Source: SZUA-265 sp966249405 (GTDB lineage Bacteria > Myxococcota_A > Polyangia > Polyangiales > Polyangiaceae). Taken from it: DNA of 13,201 bases. The notes beneath the pieces are model-generated. The model ran no database searches and was not told where the DNA came from. It saw only the letters and a list, made by a program, of their open reading frames with translations. The position numbers were made by a program, and so were the translations under genes. Positions 1 to 7,127 of this stretch are shown piece by piece (the first letter of the stretch is position 1; each line of letters begins with the position of its first letter). The DNA is taken from contig CBINDO010000228.1 in assembly GCA_966249405.1 (NCBI GenBank), positions 1-13,201 of the forward strand, read 5' to 3'.

Positions 1-2
1 TG

Positions 3-368
3 GACGTACATTGCCCGCTCATCGCGTTGCCGTCCGACGTCGCTCGGGCTGGTTTGCAGCCACGGGCAGCCTACACGGACATCGTGCGCAGTATGTTGTC
101 CGTGTTCCGGGCCGCGCTGGAGGGCGATCCGGCCGCCGACGAGAAGGCACGTATCGTATTGAACCTGTGCGTGGGGGGGATGGTCATCGCGCGCACTACC
201 GAAGACCCAGAGTTGCGCGCATCGCTTCGCAAGGCAGCGCAACGTCAGGCGATGTCGGTGCTCGCGGGTCCCACCCCCGCGACATCACTGGAACCCAAGG
301 AGAAGCGTGCACCAAGCACGGCTCGACGACGCTCGCGCGAGGGAACGCGCCGAGTCAATCGACGGTGA
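3..368 (+). CDS. TetR/AcrR-family transcriptional regulator, C-terminal part (5' end outside window)
   Basis: The reading frame is open from the left edge (phase starting at base 3) to a TGA at 366-368, so only the ligand-binding/dimerisation half of the protein is visible. The sequence begins DVHCPLIALPSDVAR, then a helix around RAAYTDIVRSML and the segment VGGMVIARTTEDPELR. Both are typical of the C-terminal helices of TetR repressors, which commonly read G/C-PL-xAL-xxDVAR and GGxxLARxxxDPxL. The DNA-binding HTH lies upstream and cannot be seen. The last 30 or so residues are rich in Arg, Lys, Ser and Thr and look like a disordered basic tail. Effector and targets are unknown. The gene ends about 300 bases before the GH8 gene on the same strand. 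A short 6-bp inverted repeat (GGTGAA 364-369, TTCACC 380-385) overlaps the stop codon and may be a weak terminator. An ATG-started frame at 11-376 overlaps it but has no recognisable sequence. Confidence 0.75.
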   Translation, partial: DVHCPLIALPSDVARAGLQPRAAYTDIVRSMLSVFRAALEGDPAADEKARIVLNLCVGGMVIARTTEDPELRASLRKAAQRQAMSVLAGPTPATSLEPKEKRAPSTARRRSREGTRRVNRR

Positions 369-442
369 ATCGGTAGTTTTTCACCCTTGCGACTCTATCC
401 CACATTTCGAGCTAGAGACCCACTGCTGTAGCCGGCGACAGA

Positions 443-498
443 GTGCAACGATGCACAAGTCGTGCGTCTCCTGAACAACCTGCTGCACGGGGTTGCAC
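443..498. promoter_or_regulatory. Cluster of TGCAC words, candidate activator-binding (upstream activating) sites
   Basis: Four copies of TGCAC or its complement occur in 56 bases. GTGCA at 443-447 and TGCAC at 452-456 form a dyad with a 4-base spacer. TGCAC recurs at 484-488 and 494-498. The forward copies are 32 and then 10 bases apart, near three turns and one turn of the helix. About 0.1 such words would be expected by chance in a stretch this long. The cluster lies roughly 110-165 bases upstream of the start site predicted from the -24/-12 element, a usual place for enhancer sites of sigma54 activators. The binding protein is inferred; the FHA activator encoded at 2136-3554 is the obvious candidate. 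Confidence 0.4.
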
Positions 499-581
499 AG
501 TCTGTGTAGCCGCCCTGCATTACTCGGGCGTCGACGTGGGAAAACGAGCCGTCACCATGCCTCGGATGAACAGGACATTCT

Positions 582-597
582 TGGCACGCAGCGTGCA
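582..597 (+). promoter_or_regulatory. Sigma54-type (-24/-12) promoter for the GH8 lipoprotein gene
   Basis: The sequence TTGGCACG-cagc-GTGCA (581-597) matches the sigma54 consensus YTGGCACG-N4-TTGCW at every position but one (GTGC for TTGC). The invariant GG (583-584) and GC (595-596) are separated by exactly 10 bases as required. The predicted transcript start is near 608, leaving a leader of about 63 bases before the GTG at 671. Caveat: GCACG-cag-CGTGC inside it is also a short perfect dyad (584-596), so it could be an operator instead. Confidence 0.55.
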
Positions 598-661
598 CAT
601 GAGAGGAGCACTGCGCAGCGCTGAGGTCATTTCGTCCGCACGCGGTCGCACTCGGTCAACC

Positions 662-666
662 GGAGG
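662..666 (+). promoter_or_regulatory. Ribosome binding site deciding the GH8 start
   Basis: GGAGG lies 4 bases before a GTG at 671. That GTG is the in-frame start which places a lipoprotein signal peptide at the N-terminus. Upstream in-frame ATG codons (557, 566) would add 35-38 residues before the signal peptide. The spacing is a little short but the motif is strong. Confidence 0.65.
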
Positions 667-670
667 AATC

Positions 671-2032
671 GTGATTAGAGCCTTTTCGAAATTGTCAGCA
701 GTTGCGTCCCTGTCCATGGCTACCGTCGTCGCATGTGGAGGTGCCGTCGATCAGGACCTCGCTGCAGAAGACATCGAACTCGACGCCGTCGATCAAGGAT
801 TGGGCGTGTATTATGGCGGCAGCTACCGAAACGTGTTTCTCGAGCTCGGAAAAACGCAATCGGCGATCGATACCAAGGTGAATGGCGCGTACAACGTGTA
901 CTTCTCGACCACGAACGCGAACCGCTTGTATTACGAGCTGGGTGCCGACAAAGCTTACATCATCGACGCTGCACACAACGACGTACGCAGCGAGGGCATG
1001 TCCTACGGCATGATGATCACCGTTCAACGCAACGACCAGGCGAAGTTCAACAAGTTGTGGAAGTTCGCGCTCGAAAAGATGCGCATCACCACCACGACCC
1101 ACCCCAACTATCGCTACTTCGCATGGGTCACGGATACCGCCGGCAACAAATGCGACGAGAACTCGGCTCCCGATGGTGAGGAATACTTCGCGATGTCACT
1201 CTACTTCGCTCATCGGCGGTGGGGCAGCGCGACGGGCACCGCATTCAACAACTACAAGTATTGGGCAGACGAAATAGTCAGTGCCATGAAGAATCGTGGC
1301 AACATCACAGGCAGCAGGATGCGCAAGGTGGACTCCGGCGCGGATGACGGGAAGCCCTGCACCGGGAATGCAAGCTACAGCACCGTGACTGTCGGCTCGT
1401 TGATGGACACCGCGGCATACAAGATCCGTTTCGACCCAACCTCGGGCAACAACTGGACCGACCCCTCTTACCATCTGCCCTCGTTTTACAACTTGTTCGC
1501 TGCGTACGGGCCATCGGCTGACGCCTCGTTCTGGAACCAAGCAGCAACCACGAGCCGTGGCTTCTTTGGCCAGACCATGAAGTCTACCAACGGTCTGTCC
1601 CCCGACTATGCAAACTACGATGGCACGGCCCATCCCGTTGCCTGGAACAGCAACGCCGGCAAATACGCCTATGACGCCTGGCGCACGGGGGGCAACATGG
1701 GCATGGACTGGTTGTGGTTCGAGCCCGGTGGCACGAGTTACCAAGCGCGTGCCGATGCTCTCGTGAACTTCTTCCACGGCCAAGGAGCGACGAGCTACAA
1801 CGCCATCTGGAATTTGGATGGCACAGGCGGATCGGGTGGTCACTCGGCGGGCGCCGTCGCCATGAACGCCGTCGCGACCTTGGCTGCTTCGAGCGCGGTG
1901 TCTGCGAAGTCCGCCGCGTTGGTCAACAACCTGTGGGACATTCCCCAGCCGACGGGCACTTACCGCTACTACGATGGGCTTCTTTACATGTTTGGCCTGT
2001 TGCACCTGAGCGGAAACTACAAGATCTACTGA
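671..2032 (+). CDS. Lipoprotein glycoside hydrolase family 8, reducing-end xylose-releasing exo-oligoxylanase-like
   Basis: A 453-residue protein predicted to be exported and lipid-anchored. A short hydrophobic signal ends in the lipobox VVAC, with Cys22 as the acylated residue. The rest is one GH8 (alpha/alpha)6 catalytic domain. RSEGMSYGMM carries the probable general acid Glu108. SAPDGEEYFAMSLYFA carries Asp168 of the GH8 active site. YDAWR carries Asp335, the expected general base. These three motifs match the reducing-end xylose-releasing exo-oligoxylanases (EC 3.2.1.156) better than GH8 cellulases or chitosanases. The likely role is trimming xylo-oligosaccharides at the cell surface; the substrate is inferred. 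The segment between Asp168 and Asp335 is somewhat longer than I recall for the Bacillus halodurans enzyme. The start is fixed by the GGAGG at 662 and the signal peptide. The upstream sigma54-like promoter and the convergent sigma54 activator gene suggest induced expression. Confidence 0.9.
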   Translation: MIRAFSKLSAVASLSMATVVACGGAVDQDLAAEDIELDAVDQGLGVYYGGSYRNVFLELGKTQSAIDTKVNGAYNVYFSTTNANRLYYELGADKAYIIDAAHNDVRSEGMSYGMMITVQRNDQAKFNKLWKFALEKMRITTTTHPNYRYFAWVTDTAGNKCDENSAPDGEEYFAMSLYFAHRRWGSATGTAFNNYKYWADEIVSAMKNRGNITGSRMRKVDSGADDGKPCTGNASYSTVTVGSLMDTAAYKIRFDPTSGNNWTDPSYHLPSFYNLFAAYGPSADASFWNQAATTSRGFFGQTMKSTNGLSPDYANYDGTAHPVAWNSNAGKYAYDAWRTGGNMGMDWLWFEPGGTSYQARADALVNFFHGQGATSYNAIWNLDGTGGSGGHSAGAVAMNAVATLAASSAVSAKSAALVNNLWDIPQPTGTYRYYDGLLYMFGLLHLSGNYKIY

Positions 2033-2046
2033 CCCCCTGCCCGGTC

Positions 2047-2080
2047 CGAGCGTGGAGCAGCGTTTGCCGCTCCGCGCTCG
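2047..2080. terminator. Hairpin between convergent GH8 and activator genes, likely bidirectional terminator
   Basis: Bases 2047-2058 pair with 2069-2080 over 12 positions (core GAGCGTGGAGC with GCTCCGCGCTC), with one G-T wobble. The 10-base loop can pair further. The element sits in the 103-base gap between two genes that converge. Neither side has a clear T-run, so an intrinsic terminator is likely but not certain. Confidence 0.6.
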
Positions 2081-2135
2081 CGCCGAAAGCAAACGCGCCC
2101 CTGCCTCGCGTGCGAGACCCCCGCGACCGTTCGGT

Positions 2136-3554
2136 CTAGCGTTTTTGCGGCCGCGGTAGCTGAAACTGCTCGATGCGGTTGATGAGCGTCCGCCTGGAAA
2201 TACCCAGGAGCTCGGCGGCGCGGGTTTGGTTTCCACCGCACGTCTCGAGCGCGCTGGCGATCCTGTCCCGCTCCACGTCGGGCGACGAGCCTCGGGACAT
2301 CGCAGAATTCGTTGGCAAACTCGGCGGCGCCGTGACACCAGCACGCGATGACTGCAGTTCAGCGTCCGCGCCATAGGTTATCACCGGAGCGCTCGCGACG
2401 TTGTCGAGGAGCAAGTGTTCCGCTCCAATCGGGTGCTGCTCCGCGAGCAACACGGCGCGCTCCATGACGTTCTTGAGCTCGCGGACGTTGCCCGGCCAGT
2501 GGTACGCGCGCATGAGCTCGTGAGCTGCCGGAAGGATGGGCATCGATCTTTGCCCCAGGGTCGCACAGAACTCACTGACGAACAGTTTCGCCAGTGGTCC
2601 GAGCTCGGATGGCCGGTCCCTCAACGGCGGGATTCGAACCGTCAGCCCGCTCACCCTGTAGTACAAGTCGCTACGGAAACGACCACGAGCGACCTCGGCG
2701 GTCAAATCGCGGTTCGTGGACGCGACGAACCGCACGTCGATGCGGCGCGCCTTGGTACTACCGACCCGGATCACCTCGTGGTTCTCGAGCACTCGGAGCA
2801 GTTTGGCTTGGATGCCGAGGCCAAGTTCTCCGAGCTCGTCCAGCACGATGGTGCCTCCCTCAGTAGCCTCGAGCAATCCCTGTTTGGCCGCTTGCGCCCC
2901 AGTGAAGGCCCCCTTCTCGTAGCCAAAGAGTTCGCTCTCCAACAGCGACTCGGACAGCGCGGCGCAATTCAACTGCAGAAACGGAGCTTGTCTACGCGGC
3001 GATCTCTGGTGAACGGTCTGGGCCAACGCCTCTTTCCCGGTCCCTGTCTCACCGATGACGAGAACAGCGATGTTGCTAGCGGCGGCTCGGGCGACCAGCG
3101 CGTAAATTCGTTTCATTTCGGGATCGACGAGAACCCGCGGAGCGTCCACGGCGCGGCTCGATTTCGGGATCAACGACGCGGTGGGCGTCGCGAACGGCAA
3201 ACCGAGAGTCGCAGGACCCACCCACAAACTGTCGCCCCATTGCAGCAGCTGGGGCTCATGGGGCGTCAGGCGCGTTGGTCGATTCGAGGCGGGAGCCCCA
3301 TCGGTGGGAGCCGCCCCACTCCTCCGAACCAGCCACGTCCCCGAGGTCGACCCCAGATCGACCGCGTAAATGCCGTCACCCTTGCGCACGATTCGCAAGT
3401 GGTGGTCGGCCACGGTGTCCGCGTCCACACGAATGCCGGACCTCGGGTCTCTACCCACTTCGATTTGGGAGTGCGGCTCCAAACTAACACTCCAGGCATC
3501 CTCTTTGAGTCGAACCAGAATCTCGCATCGGGGCTCATCGCTGGAGGAGAACAT
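2136..3554 (-). CDS. Sigma54-dependent transcriptional activator with N-terminal FHA domain
   Basis: A 472-residue enhancer-binding protein. Residues 12-118 form an FHA domain (VGRDPRSG, then VADHHLRI, then DLGSTSGTWL). The AAA+ sigma54-interaction domain spans about 140-370: Walker A GETGTGKE at 168-175, the sigma54-contact loop GAFTGA at 215-220, Walker B GTIVLDE at 234-240, and WPGNVREL near 353-360. A Fis-type HTH closes the protein (GNQTRAAELLGISRRTLINR, 441-460). It would bind upstream sites and use ATP to open sigma54 promoters, its activity controlled through the FHA domain by a phosphothreonine partner. In this FHA the usual Ser of the S-x-x-H motif is Ala and the usual Asn of STNGT is Ser, so phosphopeptide binding may be altered. 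Start: the ATG at 3554 sits just before the FHA; the frame stays open to an ATG at 3653 and a GTG at 3659, with no clear ribosome site at any of them. It converges on the GH8 gene and diverges from the kinase. Confidence 0.93.
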   Translation of the reverse strand: MFSSSDEPRCEILVRLKEDAWSVSLEPHSQIEVGRDPRSGIRVDADTVADHHLRIVRKGDGIYAVDLGSTSGTWLVRRSGAAPTDGAPASNRPTRLTPHEPQLLQWGDSLWVGPATLGLPFATPTASLIPKSSRAVDAPRVLVDPEMKRIYALVARAAASNIAVLVIGETGTGKEALAQTVHQRSPRRQAPFLQLNCAALSESLLESELFGYEKGAFTGAQAAKQGLLEATEGGTIVLDELGELGLGIQAKLLRVLENHEVIRVGSTKARRIDVRFVASTNRDLTAEVARGRFRSDLYYRVSGLTVRIPPLRDRPSELGPLAKLFVSEFCATLGQRSMPILPAAHELMRAYHWPGNVRELKNVMERAVLLAEQHPIGAEHLLLDNVASAPVITYGADAELQSSRAGVTAPPSLPTNSAMSRGSSPDVERDRIASALETCGGNQTRAAELLGISRRTLINRIEQFQLPRPQKR

Positions 3555-3721
3555 GGGGAGGCGGCGTGCGGCGGTCCAGAGTCCTTCGAACCCTGGAAGC
3601 AAGCTCACGTCAGGATACGTCCGAAGCACGGTCCGGACAAAGCACCGAAGCATTCTCACGCATGTTTTGCGGCGGCGCTCCCAGACCCTGTAACCCTGTG
3701 TCGGACGGCCGTAATCGAGTC

Positions 3722-5134
3722 GTGGGTTTTGGTTTCACCTCGAGCCGTGCACGCTGGAGCATCTATGGAGCGTCGTTTGGCGTCGTCTTTCCCGTCCTGG
3801 CCGTGGCGCTGCGCGTAGCAGGCCCAGCACCAGGCTCCGGAATTTGGGCAGATCCACTCCTCTGGATTATCGGCACGGCGCCCTTCTTCCTCGGCTTCTT
3901 GGCAAGCCTCGGTGGCGCGCAGCACGATCTGGTCAGGGATGCAGCAAAAGCGCTCGAAGCGAGGGTCGAGGCGCGGACTACGGAGCTCGAGCGGGCGCGC
4001 GTGGAAGCATTGGCGGCAAGCCGCGCCAAGTCGCAGTTCTTGGCCAACATGAGCCACGAACTTCGCACACCGATGAACGGTGTCCTGGGGATGTCCGAGT
4101 TGCTGCTGGGCACGTCGCTCGACGACGATCAGCGCGAGCACGTCAGCATCATCCGTCAGAGCAGCCAAGCCCTCGTGTGCGTGGTGAACGACATCCTCGA
4201 CTTTTCGAAGCTAGAGGCCGGCAAGGCAACGCTGGAACGAGTCGTGTTCGATTTCCGCGCCATGCTTCGCGAATGCGCGAAGGTGGCGTCGGTGTTGGCC
4301 GAGCGGAAGGGAGTTAGCTTGGTCTCCGACTTCACAGCCAACATGCCCGGCGCGATTTGCGGTGACCCCGTGAGGTGGCGACAAGTGTTGAACAATCTCC
4401 TCGGCAATGCCGTCAAGTTCACCCTCGACGGCACGATCACGCTACGCGTCAGGGTCGCCGCGGTCCCGCCGTCCCAAGACTACGACGGTGTGCAGCGGTG
4501 CAGGCTCCGCGTCGAAGTGATCGACACGGGGATCGGAATCGCTCCCGAGAAGCTGACGTCGATCTTCGAAAAGTTCAGTCAGGCAGACTCGGGTGTGACA
4601 CGACGCTTCGGAGGTACGGGCCTCGGATTATCGATCGCGGCCGGGCTAGTCGAACTCATGGGCGGCTCGCTGTCCGTGCAATCGGAGGTGGGCCGTGGCA
4701 GCTGCTTCTCGTTCGAGTGCGAAGCGACAATCGGCACGATGGCCGAGTCCAAGGTCGATACGTTGACGGAGCTACGCTCCCTGAGCGTGTTGGTGGTGGA
4801 TGACAACGTCGTCAACCGCAAAGTAGCAGAGAAGATGTTACTCAGCCTGGGCTGCGTTCCAGTCACCGCGGACTCGGGGCTCGCGGCTCTGGAGCAACAT
4901 AGCGCTCAGAACTTCGACTTAGTGCTGATGGACTGCCAGATGCCAGACATGGACGGTTTCGAGACGACGCGGAGGATTCGCGCCTCCGACCGCAACCCAC
5001 GGGTGCCGATCATCGCGTTGTCGGCGAGCGTCCTGGCTGAAGACATCGAGATGTGCATCGAGGCAGGCATGGACGGTCATCTCGGCAAGCCCATCGAACG
5101 CGCCCGCCTTCACGCACTCCTCGCGAGCCTGTAA
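3722..5134 (+). CDS. Membrane hybrid histidine kinase with receiver domain
   Basis: About 470 residues from the GTG at 3722. Two hydrophobic segments (about 14-33 and 45-64) flank a very short loop, so there is no sizeable extracytoplasmic sensor domain. A charged coiled-coil-like stretch (70-100) leads to the dimerisation domain with the phosphoacceptor His112 in ANMSHELRTPMNG. The ATPase domain shows the N box (RQVLNNLLGNAVKF), G1 box (DTGIGIAPE) and G2 box (GGTGLGLSIA). The C-terminal receiver (355-470) has VVDDN, the phosphoacceptor Asp404 in LMDCQMP, and the conserved Lys in GKPI. There is no HPt domain, so a separate phosphotransfer protein would be needed for output. Alternative starts are the ATGs at 3662 and 3566; the latter would overlap the 5' end of the divergent activator gene if that gene uses its upstream start. 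No ribosome site decides between them. The gene lies 62 bases ahead of nhaA and is probably co-transcribed with it. The signal sensed is unknown. Confidence 0.93.
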   Translation: MGFGFTSSRARWSIYGASFGVVFPVLAVALRVAGPAPGSGIWADPLLWIIGTAPFFLGFLASLGGAQHDLVRDAAKALEARVEARTTELERARVEALAASRAKSQFLANMSHELRTPMNGVLGMSELLLGTSLDDDQREHVSIIRQSSQALVCVVNDILDFSKLEAGKATLERVVFDFRAMLRECAKVASVLAERKGVSLVSDFTANMPGAICGDPVRWRQVLNNLLGNAVKFTLDGTITLRVRVAAVPPSQDYDGVQRCRLRVEVIDTGIGIAPEKLTSIFEKFSQADSGVTRRFGGTGLGLSIAAGLVELMGGSLSVQSEVGRGSCFSFECEATIGTMAESKVDTLTELRSLSVLVVDDNVVNRKVAEKMLLSLGCVPVTADSGLAALEQHSAQNFDLVLMDCQMPDMDGFETTRRIRASDRNPRVPIIALSASVLAEDIEMCIEAGMDGHLGKPIERARLHALLASL

Positions 5135-5182
5135 ATCGTAGGCGACTTCGCGCCGTCTCTGACCGACTCTTCTGGAAAGGGT

Positions 5183-5186
5183 TGGA
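5183..5186 (+). promoter_or_regulatory. Possible ribosome binding site for nhaA start at 5197
   Basis: GGAG lies 10 bases before the ATGATG at 5197. A second candidate, AGGA at 5243-5246, is 7 bases before the in-frame ATG at 5254, so the start remains open. Either choice leaves an N-terminal cytoplasmic extension ahead of the first NhaA helix. Confidence 0.35.
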
Positions 5187-5196
5187 GACTTGTGCG

Positions 5197-6720
5197 ATGA
5201 TGCCACCCAATCACAACACGACGGGTGCGGCCAGGCAGGCCGCAGGACAATGGATGGTCGGGCCGCCATCCCAGCCAGCTGAACTGGCGGGAATATACGT
5301 GCCGCAAGTCCTTTTATCAAAGCCCGATTCCGTTTCCTCGTCTCCCCCCGAAGCGTGGGAACCGTTGGCGCGTTTCGCCCGCGCCGCCGGCCGCTCCTTG
5401 GATCGCTTCCTCCACATCGAGGCAGCAAGCGGCGTTCTACTGCTGATAGCCACCGCAATCGCGCTGGGCGCCGCCAACTCCCCCTGGGCGGAAGACTACG
5501 TCGCGTTCTGGCACACGCAGCTCGGAGTTCGCATCGGCTCGTTCACTTTTGACCGCAGCTTGGAGTGGTACATCAACGACGGCCTGATGGTGATCTTCTT
5601 CTTCGTCGTCGGCCTAGAGATACGACGCGAAATTCACGAGGGTGAACTGTCGGAGTGGCGGCGCGCCTCGTTGCCCATCGCTGCCGCCCTCGGCGGAATG
5701 CTCGTTCCCGCGCTGCTATACCTCGCCGTTGCCGGTGCTCCGAGTTCGCGCTCGGGGTGGGGCGTCCCGATGGCGACGGACATCGCCTTCGCGGTCGGCA
5801 TACTCACCCTGTTGGGTAAACGCGTGCCGCCGGCGCTGCGGGTGCTCCTGCTCGCGCTAGCCGTGATCGATGATCTGGGCGCCATCGTGGTCATCGCGCT
5901 GTTCTATTCCAGCGGCGTGGCCGCCAAAGGATTTGCGATCGCCTTCGGCGGCCTGGTCTGCGTCCTCCTGATGCAGCGTCTTGGGATCCGGCGCAAGCTC
6001 GCTTACGTGGCCCCGGGGTTCGTAGTTTGGGCAGGTGTGTACGTCGCCGGTGTCCACCCGACCATTGCCGGAGTGCTCCTCGGGCTGGTCACTCCGGTAC
6101 GCGCCTGGCTGGGCGCGGAAGGCTTCGTCGCCGCGGCGCGGAAACGTTTGAGTGAGCTCGAGAGTGCGTCCGCAGGCGGCAATCCGGCCGTAGACATCAA
6201 GAGCGAGTTACGGCAAGTGAACAGCGCGCGGCGCGAGGCGCTCTCGCCAGCGGAGAGCCTCATCGATCTGCTGCACCCATGGGTTGCATTCGGCGTCATG
6301 CCGGTGTTCGCGCTAGCCAACGCGGGCGTGCCGCTGACGGGGGGTTTGCCCGGCCACGAACCGCAGCTGGTGTCCCTGGCGGTCGCCTTGGGCCTCGTGT
6401 TGGGGAAACCGGTCGGGATTTTGCTGGCCATCTGGGTGACCCTGCGTTTGCGGTTGGGCACTTTGCCGTTAGGAATAAACGCGCGTCACTTGGTCGTTTT
6501 GGGCACGGTTGCCGGAGTTGGGTTTACGATGGCGCTCTTCATTGCACAGCTCGCGTTCCGCGACGTAGCACTGCTCGCGGGAGCGAAGGTCGGCATCCTG
6601 GCCGCGAGCGCCGCCTCGGCTTGCGGCGCGCTCTCGCTTGGACGCGTGTTGCTCACTTCCGACCACTCACCGCTCGCTGCACCTACTGCCCACGACGCGG
6701 AACGTTCCACGGAGCGGTGA
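5197..6720 (+). CDS. nhaA: NhaA-family Na+/H+ antiporter
   Basis: A 507-residue inner-membrane antiporter that exchanges internal Na+ (or Li+) for external protons, used in pH and salt homeostasis. The key residues are all present. Asp225-Asp226 in LAVIDDLGAI match the ion-binding pair Asp163-Asp164 of E. coli NhaA. Asp195 in PMATDIAFAVG matches Asp133, Asp128 in INDGLMVIFFFVVGLE matches Asp65, and Lys404 in LGKPVGI matches Lys300. Spacings between the first three sites agree with E. coli within one residue. Compared with the roughly 390-residue E. coli protein it has about 65 extra N-terminal residues and a longer hydrophilic loop around 305-355. A short polar tail follows the last helix. 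The ATG at 5254 is an alternative start. It follows the hybrid kinase gene on the same strand by 62 bases, suggesting a shared transcript. Confidence 0.96.
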   Translation: MMPPNHNTTGAARQAAGQWMVGPPSQPAELAGIYVPQVLLSKPDSVSSSPPEAWEPLARFARAAGRSLDRFLHIEAASGVLLLIATAIALGAANSPWAEDYVAFWHTQLGVRIGSFTFDRSLEWYINDGLMVIFFFVVGLEIRREIHEGELSEWRRASLPIAAALGGMLVPALLYLAVAGAPSSRSGWGVPMATDIAFAVGILTLLGKRVPPALRVLLLALAVIDDLGAIVVIALFYSSGVAAKGFAIAFGGLVCVLLMQRLGIRRKLAYVAPGFVVWAGVYVAGVHPTIAGVLLGLVTPVRAWLGAEGFVAAARKRLSELESASAGGNPAVDIKSELRQVNSARREALSPAESLIDLLHPWVAFGVMPVFALANAGVPLTGGLPGHEPQLVSLAVALGLVLGKPVGILLAIWVTLRLRLGTLPLGINARHLVVLGTVAGVGFTMALFIAQLAFRDVALLAGAKVGILAASAASACGALSLGRVLLTSDHSPLAAPTAHDAERSTER

Positions 6721-7127
6721 CACACCTCCCACTCGCCCCGACGTAGGAGCGGCGCTCACCAGAGCGTACGACTACCTTGTGGCCCGCGCCTACGTCGCGA
6801 GGTGCCTGCGCGGGTTCGCTGGCTTCACTCGCCGCAGCCCGCCGTGCGCACCAGGCACTACACGCAACGTCTCACCGTCGACGGGAGCGGCGATTTCGAC
6901 ACAGCGGGCAGCAAGATCGTCCCATCCGCGGCATGCAACCCCACAGCCCGAGCGGAATAACGTGCTCGCGTGTAGCACACTTGGCTTCCTAAATTGAGTC
7001 TAGGGGCGAGAACGGCGCATTCAGCCCTGGAGCGATGGCTAGTTCGCCGTAGAACACCATGTATGAGGCGACTCCAAAGGAGAAACACCGAAGCATTTCT
7101 CCCCACCAAGGAAGCGCTCCGATCGTC
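6721..7127. other. Intergenic region, no gene recognised
   Basis: No frame here gives a recognisable protein and no RNA gene fold was found. A 5-bp hairpin soon after nhaA (CGCTC 6753-6757, GAGCG 6762-6766, loop ACCA) is too weak and lacks a T-run to be called a terminator. The promoter of the large lipoprotein gene should lie here, but I see no convincing -35/-10 or -24/-12 element. The last 69 bases (7059-7127) would be coding if the lipoprotein gene starts at the ATG at 7059. Confidence 0.5.

Larger units (their letters stand above)
369..670. other. Intergenic region with probable regulatory DNA upstream of the GH8 gene
   Basis: This 302-base stretch between the TetR-like gene and the GH8 start holds no convincing gene. 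The GH8 frame itself stays open back to a GTG at 443, but the translated extension is compositionally unlike the protein and would bury the signal peptide, so I treat it as non-coding. The region contains a cluster of TGCAC words at 443-498 and a -24/-12 promoter-like sequence at 582-597, listed separately. Confidence 0.6.

Noticed and set aside
493..521. TTGCAC with TGCATT 17 bases later as a sigma70-type promoter
   Set aside because: The -10 hexamer is poor, and TTGCAC is one of the TGCAC cluster words; the -24/-12 element downstream is a much better match.
1196..2374. Long open frame on the minus strand opposite the GH8 gene
   Set aside because: It is antisense to a clear GH8 domain, has no recognisable motif and is Arg-rich, as expected for a shadow frame in GC-rich DNA.
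2415..3818. 467-codon open frame on the plus strand opposite the sigma54 activator
   Set aside because: The minus strand here encodes Walker A, GAFTGA, FHA and other motifs; the plus-strand product has no recognisable sequence.
6808..6845. GGGTTCG-containing segment resembling a tRNA T-arm
   Set aside because: No matching acceptor, anticodon or D-arm pairing could be found around it.
6982..6999. TTGGC-N8-TTGA as a second sigma54 promoter upstream of the large lipoprotein
   Set aside because: The invariant GC at -12 is missing (TG at that position).
3641..7097. Shared 12-mer CACCGAAGCATT before the kinase and before the large lipoprotein
   Set aside because: Several 12-base matches are expected by chance in a window this long, and the flanking bases do not form a common motif.
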